This document shows positions 1 to 4,582 of a stretch of 11,481 nt of DNA, one piece after another. Numbering within the stretch: the first letter of the stretch is position 1; every line of letters begins with the position of its first letter. The notes beneath the pieces are model-generated. The model had not been told where the DNA came from. It was given only the letters and a program-made list of their open reading frames with translations, and did not search any database. A program made the position numbers and the translations under genes. Origin of the DNA: Ruminococcaceae bacterium UBA2857 (lineage in GTDB: Bacteria > Bacillota > Clostridia > Oscillospirales > Acutalibacteraceae); contig DEFH01000043.1 of the NCBI GenBank assembly GCA_002350705.1, forward strand, positions 906-12,386, given 5' to 3'.

Positions 1-1
1 C

Positions 2-238
2 AAGAATATTGAAACGAATGTTCTTAAACGCTTAATGAACAAGTACAGATATGAACTTGAAAATCAGAGTGTGTACTTTGAATCGAAAAGATGCAACGGT
101 AAAAGACTTCTCAGGATTTTTTATTGTGCTTGTTGTGAAAGTGCCGATAGTGACGATAAGGACGATAAAATTATGGGTGCCAAAAATATCGTCAACATCG
201 TCCCTATCGTCCCTGTTGCCGCCCGTAAGCCGCCGTAA
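2..238 (+). CDS. C-terminal end of a probable replication protein (partial)
   Basis: An open frame runs in from the left edge and stops at 236-238, so the start is outside the window. The first 40 or so visible residues are basic and amphipathic, with a NVLKRLMNKYRYEL helix followed by YFESKRCNGKRLLRIFY. This looks like the winged-helix end of an element-borne primase or helicase; that assignment is inference from shape and gene order (replication gene, oriT, mobC, relaxase). The last 35 residues are odd: an Asp/Lys stretch (DSDDKDDK) followed by alternating Ile-Val (IVNIVPIVPV). They are encoded by the symmetric 9-bp repeat at 145-209, so DNA-level constraint may shape the protein tail. A Met at 35 could start a 67-residue peptide, but the open frame upstream makes a truncated larger gene more likely. 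Confidence 0.5.
   Translation, partial: KNIETNVLKRLMNKYRYELENQSVYFESKRCNGKRLLRIFYCACCESADSDDKDDKIMGAKNIVNIVPIVPVAARKPP
145..209. repeat. Symmetric inverted array of 9-bp-spaced CGAT units
   Basis: CGAT begins at 145, 154 and 163. Its complement ATCG ends at 191, 200 and 209. Each left unit pairs with a right unit around the same centre, position 177. In the outer arms the match is nearly complete (CGATAGTGA against CGATAGGGA), and the inner units match at CGATA. The arms are separated by about 19 AT-rich bases. The array lies in the last third of the upstream coding frame, just before the intergenic transfer region. It could be an iteron-like protein-binding site, a single-strand hairpin used in replication, or a transcript hairpin; the sequence does not decide between these. 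Confidence 0.75.
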
Positions 239-300
239 ATCGATTTGTCGGCACTTTTTGGAGAAATTAGGGTAAAGTACCCGATACAGATTGGAATGCC

Positions 301-322
301 GTTTTTGGGGCGGTTTTGGGGC
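301..322. repeat. Tandem 11-bp G-rich repeat
   Basis: Two adjacent 11-bp units, GTTTTTGGGGC at 301-311 and GGTTTTGGGGC at 312-322, differ at one position. The period is about one helical turn, which would suit a protein binding twice on the same DNA face. It sits in the non-coding stretch between the replication-gene tail and mobC. A role in the relaxosome or in mob promoter control is inference only. Confidence 0.45.
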
Positions 323-379
323 AGTGTGAGCGATAACACAAAAGTAGAATTTAAGAAAAGTGTCGGGAACGGCAGAAAT

Positions 380-475
380 CACCGACTTCAGTCGGTGGCA
401 AGCATCGCATTCGGCTGGTCGCAACCGCCGATGCATTCTTACGGGCGGAAGCCCGAACCCACTTTTTGCGAGGTG
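380..475 (+). other. Candidate origin of transfer (oriT): three consecutive hairpins upstream of mobC
   Basis: Three inverted repeats follow one another immediately before mobC. CACCGAC at 380-386 pairs with GTCGGTG at 391-397 around loop TTCA. GCATCG at 402-407 pairs with CGATGC at 429-434, with a shorter inner GGT/ACC pairing at 417-419 and 424-426. CGGGC at 442-446 pairs with GCCCG at 451-455 around a GGAA loop. Arrays of inverted repeats beside mobC and the relaxase gene are typical of oriT regions. The nick position cannot be read off, because I do not recognise a characterised nic consensus for this relaxase family. The last hairpin ends 27 bp before the mobC start, so it could also affect mobC translation. 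Confidence 0.5.
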
Positions 476-482
476 ACACCAC

Positions 483-797
483 ATGAAAAACAGAAAATTG
501 AGTATCAGAATATCCGATGAAGATTTGCAGAAAATCCACTGCAAAGCCGAAAAGTCCAAACTGTCTGTAACAGACTATGTTACAAAATGCTGTCTTGGAA
601 AACAGATTTTTGTGATAGACGGGCTTGATGAGGTAATCCGTCAGCAAAAGGCTCTCGGAAATAATCTGAATCAGCTTGCAACACTCTGCAACATGGGCAA
701 AGTAAAGTTTGTCAATCTTGAAAGAATGACAGAAGAATATGCAAAAATAAATGAGCTGCTGACGGAACTGCTTGACCGAAAGAGGTGGAAATCATAG
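483..797 (+). CDS. mobC: MobC-family relaxosome accessory protein
   Basis: The 104-residue protein has the plan of MobC relaxosome proteins. Its N-terminal ribbon-helix-helix part begins with basic KNRKLSIRIS, followed by DEDLQKIHCKAEKSKLSV. The C-terminal helical part carries the family's GNNLNQLATLCN motif at about residues 59-70. MobC proteins bind oriT and help the relaxase open the strands at the nick; that role is family knowledge. The ATG is preceded by GAGGTG at 470-475 with 7 nt spacing, a good ribosome site. The stop lies within the start of the relaxase gene, so the two are translationally coupled. Location immediately after the hairpin array supports the assignment. Confidence 0.9.
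   Translation: MKNRKLSIRISDEDLQKIHCKAEKSKLSVTDYVTKCCLGKQIFVIDGLDEVIRQQKALGNNLNQLATLCNMGKVKFVNLERMTEEYAKINELLTELLDRKRWKS
781..788 (+). promoter_or_regulatory. Ribosome site that raises doubt about the relaxase start
   Basis: AGAGGTGG covers 781-788. It includes the GTG at 785, so it cannot serve that GTG, but it lies 5 nt before an ATA at 794-796 that opens the residues IATVKF. ATA and the mobC stop TAG share the bases ATAG, which would be a 4-nt overlap of the usual coupled kind. ATA is a rare but documented start codon, so either a GTG start with a weak site or an ATA start is possible. Confidence 0.4.
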
Positions 798-2146
798 CGA
801 CAGTAAAGTTTATTGCAAGTAAAAAAATGCAGACAAGAAACGGTCTGTCTGCACTTCTGAAATACTGTATGCAAGAAAAGAAAACACTTTTTAACGGCAG
901 AAAACTTGTAAGCGGTGTAAACTGCGTAGCAAATTCAGCGTTCAATGAAATGATGAATACCAAAATCCGGTACGGAAAAGTCAACGGAGGAATGTTCTAT
1001 CATCTGATACAGTCGTTCCATCCGAACGAAAATATCACACCCGAAAAGGCACATCAGATAGCTGTTCGATTTGCTTCCGAGCAGTTCAAAGGCTATGAAA
1101 CGGTTGTTTCCACTCATGTTGACCAAGAGCATATACACTCACATTTTGTGATAAATTCGGTAAATTTTGAAACAGGCTATAAATATCATGCCGATAAAAA
1201 TGAGCTTCAGCGACTGCGTAACGAATCCGATAAACTGTGTCTGGAATACGGATTGTCCGTCATTAAACCAAAAGACAAAAAAATAAAGCCTATGTCTGCA
1301 AGGGAATACCGTTCAGCCGATAAAGGACAAAGCTGGAAGTTGGCTCTTGCTATGGCGATAGATGATGCTATGTGTTATGCAGTCAGCAAAGAGCATTTTA
1401 TTGAACTGATGGAGAACGAGGGCTATGAAGTTAAATGGACAGACAGCCGAAAAAACATCACTTACACCACACCAAACGGAATGAAATGCAGGGACAGCCG
1501 ACTGCATGAAGAAAAATATTTGAAAGAGATGATGGAAAATGAATTCGGAATACGGCAGAAAATCATTGGGAGAATTGAAAGCACAGGCAAGGAAAGGTCT
1601 GAAAGATTCAGCCGAAATGCAGACCTGCGTGACGGTAACGGAGAAGAATTGGGTAGCATTGCTCTCCACACAGACGGCACAGATAGAACTGATGAAAACG
1701 CTTTTGAACACAGCAGATACTCTGACAACCAAACAGGAACTGATAGATTATATGAATCAGCAGATGGATTATCTGACAAAGAATTACAGTCAGGCAGAGG
1801 AAACTCTGAAAAAATTTCAGAACACGTTGGCAAAACAGGCGGAGATGATACAGGTTCAGACATCGGAATCGGTGAAAGAATGGAAGTTACAGGCTGGGAA
1901 AATGAACGAAGAATTTTCAAGGCAGCTCTCTTCGGAGAAACAAACCTTGAACAGGCATTATTTAAAGCTGACACTTCTTTCTCTTATGCCGACACTGGTA
2001 TTGGTAATTTGGGAACTGGTACGCTGTATCTGGCTGCCGAACTGACGGAAATAGTTGACGAAGAACAGCCCGTTGAGGACTGCACCGCACAGCCGTTTTA
2101 CAGAGAAAGAAAAAATACTCAGAACGGCAGTATGGGCGGAATATAA
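785..2146 (+). CDS. Relaxase / mobilization nuclease (MOB_P-type)
   Basis: The 453-residue protein nicks oriT, becomes covalently bound to the 5' end and leads the strand into the recipient (family knowledge). Visible motifs are LLKYCMQ with Tyr27 as the likely nucleophile, and the metal-binding histidine motif HVDQEHIHSHFVINS at residues 111-125 (His111, His116, His118 and His120). A conserved-looking SAREYRSADKGQSWK follows at 171-185. Residues about 1-260 form the nuclease part. Residues about 270-365 are polar, rich in Asp, Gly, Glu and Ser and of low complexity, and overlap a second gene in another frame. A TGWENERRIF segment and an acidic tail end the protein. The GTG at 785 gives four residues before IATVKF; the real start may be the ATA at 794. 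It overlaps mobC and shares its transcription unit. Confidence 0.9.
   Translation: MEIIATVKFIASKKMQTRNGLSALLKYCMQEKKTLFNGRKLVSGVNCVANSAFNEMMNTKIRYGKVNGGMFYHLIQSFHPNENITPEKAHQIAVRFASEQFKGYETVVSTHVDQEHIHSHFVINSVNFETGYKYHADKNELQRLRNESDKLCLEYGLSVIKPKDKKIKPMSAREYRSADKGQSWKLALAMAIDDAMCYAVSKEHFIELMENEGYEVKWTDSRKNITYTTPNGMKCRDSRLHEEKYLKEMMENEFGIRQKIIGRIESTGKERSERFSRNADLRDGNGEELGSIALHTDGTDRTDENAFEHSRYSDNQTGTDRLYESADGLSDKELQSGRGNSEKISEHVGKTGGDDTGSDIGIGERMEVTGWENERRIFKAALFGETNLEQALFKADTSFSYADTGIGNLGTGTLYLAAELTEIVDEEQPVEDCTAQPFYRERKNTQNGSMGGI
1539..2045 (+). CDS. Nested out-of-phase gene: coiled-coil, single-helix membrane protein (MobB-like candidate)
   Basis: This frame lies wholly inside the relaxase gene, shifted by one base, opposite relaxase residues 252-420. 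From the ATG at 1539 it encodes 168 residues; a second ATG at 1617 would give 142. Residues about 45-140 are heptad-like and rich in Gln, Glu, Lys and Leu, including TKQELIDYMNQQMDYL and EETLKKFQNTLAKQAEM. Residues 143-165 form a single hydrophobic helix (LTLLSLMPTLVLVIWEL...), and only LPN follows. Such order would be unlikely in a chance reading of another gene, whereas the relaxase frame here is low in complexity. A possible ribosome site AAAGAGA (1523-1529) precedes 1539. mobB of RSF1010 and mobB/mobD of ColE1 are likewise nested in or overlap mobA; homology to them is not shown. Confidence 0.6.
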   Translation: MNSEYGRKSLGELKAQARKGLKDSAEMQTCVTVTEKNWVALLSTQTAQIELMKTLLNTADTLTTKQELIDYMNQQMDYLTKNYSQAEETLKKFQNTLAKQAEMIQVQTSESVKEWKLQAGKMNEEFSRQLSSEKQTLNRHYLKLTLLSLMPTLVLVIWELVRCIWLPN

Positions 2147-2261
2147 ATTTTAATCGTGAAAGGATTGACGAAAAAATATGATTTGGTTTGAGATTACAAG
2201 CAAAAGAATATTGATATTAAGGATGTATCGCCTTGCATTCTATGGCGAGGATTGGAGGTAT

Positions 2262-2435
2262 ATGGGCAGAAAATCTGAAATGCCCGTCATTGAATCGGTT
2301 GAATTTAATTACATTGGTACAGACGAACAGTTCAAAACTTTCATAAAAAATACTGTCAGGGATTATTTGGTTGAAAATAAACTTATCCCCGACACCTTCG
2401 ATGACGGAAAAATAAATATAAAAAATTCGGCTTAA
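2262..2435 (+). CDS. Small protein of unknown function between relaxase and recombinase
   Basis: The 57-residue protein begins MGRKSEMPVIESVEFNYIG and is acidic to neutral, with an amphipathic middle (QFKTFIKNTVRDYLVEN) and a polar tail ending KINIKNSA. I do not recognise a family. The ATG at 2262 is chosen because GGAGG lies at 2254-2258, though with a short 3-nt gap. The same frame extends upstream to an ATG at 2178, but that extension has no ribosome site and an unlike composition. Small genes in this position are often carried between relaxase and recombinase in clostridial mobile elements, and a role in excision or recombinase control is possible but unproven. Confidence 0.6.
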   Translation: MGRKSEMPVIESVEFNYIGTDEQFKTFIKNTVRDYLVENKLIPDTFDDGKINIKNSA

Positions 2436-2463
2436 ACGCTGGATATTTAAAAAGAGTTGTGAT

Positions 2464-2500
2464 ATGTTGTGGTTGCACCGAGATGGTGTGACCACAGCAT
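2464..2500 (+). promoter_or_regulatory. Long stem-loop in the recombinase leader
   Basis: ATGTTGTGGT at 2464-2473 pairs with ACCACAGCAT at 2491-2500, with one G-U pair. CACC at 2476-2479 pairs with GGTG at 2485-2488 around a GAGAT loop. There is no T-run after it, so it is not an intrinsic terminator. It ends 28 bp before the recombinase ATG and 15 bp before its AAGGAG. It could be an RNA control element or a binding site for a small regulator or the recombinase itself; the sequence alone does not decide. Confidence 0.55.
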
Positions 2501-2528
2501 TACGATAAAGACTGAAAGGAGAATTGAT

Positions 2529-4136
2529 ATGAGAGTGTGGCTATATTACCGCCTTTCACGAGATGAAGATGCAGAGATGAACTCTCTGACGAATCAAAGA
2601 AATATCCTTGTTGAATATGCCAACGCAAATAATTATCAGATTGTTGGAGAATCCTTTGATGACAATGTCAGCGGAATGCACTTTAACCGTGAGGGTATCA
2701 GCAAAATATACGAACAGGTGGAACAGAAGAATATTGATGCAGTCATAGTAAAAGACCTTTCCCGACTCGGCAGACACAGAACTCAAACTGCTATGTTCAT
2801 AGACTATCTCCGTGAAAATGAAGTGAGAGTGCTTTCCGTAACGGAAAATATCGACTCTGCCAACGAGGAAGATGACTTGATAATCGGATTCAAAGGTATC
2901 ATGAATGATATGTATGCAAAAGATATTGCCAAAAAGGTTCGTGCCGGATACAAACAGAAACAAAAGGAAGGCATTGTCATTATCCCTCCGCTCGGATACT
3001 TCAAAGATAAAAATACCGATGAAATCGTGGTAGTTGAAGAAGAAGCGGAGATTGTCCGCAGAATTTATGATTTGTTCCTATCAGGCTACGGACTGAAAGC
3101 TATTGCAAAAATACTGAATAACGAGGGTATAAAATCTCCTCTTTACTATCAGAACAAACGGTTCAAAAAGCAAACACCAAGCACTCATCCCGAAATAACA
3201 GGCAGATACCTGTGGGTAAATACGACAGTAAAAAGAATTCTGCAAAATGAATTTTATATCGGTACGGTTACTTGCCATAAAAGCTATACAAGCAAAATTT
3301 ATCATATCCGAAAGATGCTTCCCGAACAAGAACATTTTGTACACGAGAACTTTGCACCTGCAATCATTCCTAAAGAAAAATGGGAACAGGTGCAATTTTT
3401 ATTAAAATCCAGAGCAGAGAATACTGTCAGAGCAAGTTCAAATAATCCGTGTCACAGATATACAGGACTGCTGAAATGTGCCGACTGCGGATGTAACTTC
3501 GTGTGCAAAATACGCAGATGGAAAACAAAACCCGACAGATACGAATACAACTGCAACGGCTATCACCGATACGGTGCAGAACACTGTACTGCCCACAGAA
3601 TCAATGAAGATGATTTGGATAAGCTGATTTACGGTGAACTGCTTGCCGTGAAAGAACAGGCTATGTTAAGCTATCAGTCCATTGAATCCGATGTAAAGAG
3701 ATGGCTGAATCAAAAAAGCACTGTCAGGGACAGAGTTAAACAGCTTAATGAAACACTTGCCCAACTCAAAAACGACCAGAAAGAAATACTGCTTGAGCGT
3801 ATCCGTGACCGTGAAAGAGCCGATATTTACACCGAAATGCTCAACAAATGCGAAGAAGATATAAAACGCATAGAAACGGAATTACAGTCTGTACAAAATC
3901 ACAATGCCGCCATACAGAAACGAAAATCAGAAATCAAAGAAACCGTTGACATAATCGAACGGATAATTCAAGAGGGTGCTATAAGTGATGCCAACCTCCG
4001 CTTGCTTGTAGACAGTATTCAAATAAGCGAAAAAGATAAAAAGCTGAATATCAAAATCAACCTCAATGCAAAATTTCAAAAACATACGAATCTCTATGAC
4101 GAAAACGGCAATATAACGAAAAATATATTTGAATAA
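2529..4136 (+). CDS. Large serine recombinase (site-specific integrase/excisionase)
   Basis: The 535-residue protein integrates and excises the element by serine recombination. The resolvase domain occupies about residues 1-145: WLYYRLSRDED carries Arg8 and the likely nucleophile Ser10, and VKDLSRLGR at 74-82 is the second conserved catalytic block. The recombinase domain (about 150-300) includes PLGYFKD and VKRILQNEFYIGTV. A zinc ribbon follows, with CADCGC at 317-322 and Cys342 and Cys353. A coiled coil covers about 385-475, and a short C-terminal domain ends the protein. The ATG at 2529 has AAGGAG at 2516-2521, 7 nt away. The frame is open to a GTG at 2469, but that lies in the leader stem-loop and lengthens the protein before the conserved start. 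The length is typical of TnpX-like enzymes of clostridial elements. Confidence 0.95.
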   Translation: MRVWLYYRLSRDEDAEMNSLTNQRNILVEYANANNYQIVGESFDDNVSGMHFNREGISKIYEQVEQKNIDAVIVKDLSRLGRHRTQTAMFIDYLRENEVRVLSVTENIDSANEEDDLIIGFKGIMNDMYAKDIAKKVRAGYKQKQKEGIVIIPPLGYFKDKNTDEIVVVEEEAEIVRRIYDLFLSGYGLKAIAKILNNEGIKSPLYYQNKRFKKQTPSTHPEITGRYLWVNTTVKRILQNEFYIGTVTCHKSYTSKIYHIRKMLPEQEHFVHENFAPAIIPKEKWEQVQFLLKSRAENTVRASSNNPCHRYTGLLKCADCGCNFVCKIRRWKTKPDRYEYNCNGYHRYGAEHCTAHRINEDDLDKLIYGELLAVKEQAMLSYQSIESDVKRWLNQKSTVRDRVKQLNETLAQLKNDQKEILLERIRDRERADIYTEMLNKCEEDIKRIETELQSVQNHNAAIQKRKSEIKETVDIIERIIQEGAISDANLRLLVDSIQISEKDKKLNIKINLNAKFQKHTNLYDENGNITKNIFE

Positions 4137-4142
4137 AACAGA

Positions 4143-4178
4143 AAGGCATACACCGTTCAAAAGTGTATGCCTTGTTTT
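4143..4178. terminator. Bidirectional intrinsic terminator between recombinase and tRNA-Leu
   Basis: AAGGCATACAC at 4143-4153 and GTGTATGCCTT at 4163-4173 form a perfect 11-bp stem with a 9-nt loop. GTTTT follows on the + strand, and TTCTGTTTTATT follows on the - strand. It would end the recombinase transcript from one side and the tRNA transcript from the other. It is also the last sequence that can reasonably be assigned to the element. Confidence 0.85.
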
Positions 4179-4180
4179 AG

Positions 4181-4261
4181 TGCGGGTAACAGGATTTGAA
4201 CCTGCACACCATAGGTAGCAGCACCTAAAACTGCCGCGTCTGCCAATTCCGCCATACCCGC
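4181..4261 (-). tRNA. tRNA-Leu (anticodon UAG)
   Basis: The minus strand folds into a complete class II tRNA. The acceptor arms GCGGGTA and TACCCGC pair perfectly, with discriminator A. The D-arm contains GGCGGAATTGGCAGACGC. The anticodon loop TTTAGGT sits on stem GCAGT/GCTGC, giving anticodon TAG for the CUA codon. The long variable arm has an ACC/GGT stem, and the T-arm is GCAGG TTCAAAT CCTGT. CCA is not encoded. It lies 44 bp from the end of the recombinase gene, so it marks the chromosomal side of the junction and may be linked to the integration site. Confidence 0.93.
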
Positions 4262-4274
4262 ATATTTTATTTTC

Positions 4275-4331
4275 TTCCACCGAGGTAGCGTCACCTAAAT
4301 CTTGCGTGTCTGCCAATTTCACCACACCCGC
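4275..4331 (-). pseudogene. Broken tRNA-Leu copy
   Basis: The 5' half is a clear tRNA-Leu: acceptor strand GCGGGTG, a D-arm with AAATTGGCAGACACGC, then CAAGA before an anticodon loop TTTAGG. After TTTAGGTG the sequence no longer fits. The expected partner of the CAAGA stem (TCTTG) is missing, and GACGC stands in its place. A variable-arm-like ACCTCGGT follows. The T-arm and the 3' acceptor strand (CACCCGC) are absent, and the next tRNA begins 14 nt later. From the anticodon loop through the variable arm it resembles the intact neighbour, so it may be a product of recombination between tandem tRNA-Leu genes or an old attachment site. Confidence 0.75.
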
Positions 4332-4468
4332 TTATTCAAAACATTGATTACATATTGACAGCAGAGTTGATGTCCGACTCCGAATAGAGTGCCGCTGGCA
4401 CACAACATCATCCCCAAAATAGCCGTCAATACAATAAACACTGTTTTTTCATGGCAGATTTTCTCCAT
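4319..4468 (-). CDS. Possible short hydrophobic peptide overlapping the broken tRNA
   Basis: The frame from the ATG at 4468 encodes 49 residues with one hydrophobic segment, TVFIVLTAILGMMLCASG. The ATG at 4468 lies only a few bases after the expected transcription start, so it would be nearly leaderless. A better start is the ATG at 4452 with GGAG at 4466-4463, but that frame stops after MKKQCLLY. A -1 slip on its A6 run (4449-4444) would give MKKTVFIVLTAILG and continue in the long frame, a convincing signal-peptide or small-membrane-protein start. The end of the frame runs into the tRNA remnant, so it may be a truncated gene. Real expression is uncertain. Confidence 0.3.
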   Translation of the reverse strand: MEKICHEKTVFIVLTAILGMMLCASGTLFGVGHQLCCQYVINVLNKRVW

Positions 4469-4477
4469 TTATTTGTT

Positions 4478-4506
4478 ATTATAACATATTTTCATATCAA
4501 TAGCAA
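4478..4506 (-). promoter_or_regulatory. SigA-type promoter reading toward the tRNA-Leu genes
   Basis: On the minus strand a TTGCTA -35 box (4506-4501) is separated by exactly 17 bp from a perfect TATAAT -10 box (4483-4478). Transcription would start near 4471 and pass through the hydrophobic peptide, the broken tRNA-Leu and the intact tRNA-Leu, to end at the 4143-4173 hairpin. It is the best housekeeping promoter match I noticed in the window. Confidence 0.7.
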
Positions 4507-4519
4507 GTCATTTTTGCAT

Positions 4520-4550
4520 AAAAACAGAGAGCATTCCGAAAAATACTCCC
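4520..4550 (-). terminator. Intrinsic terminator after sigE
   Basis: On the minus strand GGGAGTATT (4550-4542) pairs with AATGCTCTC (4535-4527), with two G-U pairs and a 6-nt loop. TGTTTTT follows. It lies 33 bp beyond the sigE stop and ends the spoIIGA-sigE unit. Confidence 0.75.
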
Positions 4551-4582
4551 TGAAATCATTTTCCGCTTTTCACTTTCCATTT

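Larger units (their letters stand above)
1..4178 (+). mobile_element. Right-hand part of an integrative and mobilizable element (IME)
   Basis: All genes here read rightward and make up a mobilization and integration module: replication-protein tail, candidate oriT, mobC, relaxase with a nested coiled-coil membrane ORF, a small ORF and a large serine recombinase. No conjugative ATPase or mating-pore gene is seen, so transfer would depend on a helper, although genes left of the window are unseen. The right end is placed by inference at the terminator after the recombinase, because chromosomal genes on the opposite strand and a tRNA follow directly. No direct-repeat attachment site could be defined, since the left end is outside the window. 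Confidence 0.72.

Noticed and set aside
145..209. Short regular repeats that could suggest a CRISPR array
   Set aside because: Units are only 9 bp, there are no unique spacers of about 30 bp, and the units face each other in an inverted arrangement.
303..321. Possible G-quadruplex
   Set aside because: Only two GGGG tracts and one GG tract are present; four tracts are needed for an intramolecular quadruplex.
323..341. Resemblance to the lac operator (TGTGAGCGATAACA)
   Set aside because: The likeness is to half of a well-known sequence, with one base missing, and there is no LacI-type gene or sugar operon nearby. Most likely chance.
32..559. Minus-strand 175-codon frame over the left region and mobC start
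   Set aside because: It lies antisense to the replication-gene tail, the candidate oriT and mobC and has no sensible domain pattern.
2178..2261. N-terminal extension of the small protein before the recombinase
   Set aside because: The extension lacks a ribosome site, while the internal ATG at 2262 has GGAGG directly upstream.
2469..2528. N-terminal extension of the serine recombinase from GTG
   Set aside because: The GTG lies in the leader stem-loop; ATG 2529 has AAGGAG at correct spacing and begins at the usual place before the YxRxS motif.
3927..4325. Minus-strand 132-codon frame across both tRNA-Leu copies
   Set aside because: It is the familiar false protein produced by reading through tRNA genes (VKLADTQDLG and GSNPVTRTK) and continues antisense into the recombinase gene.
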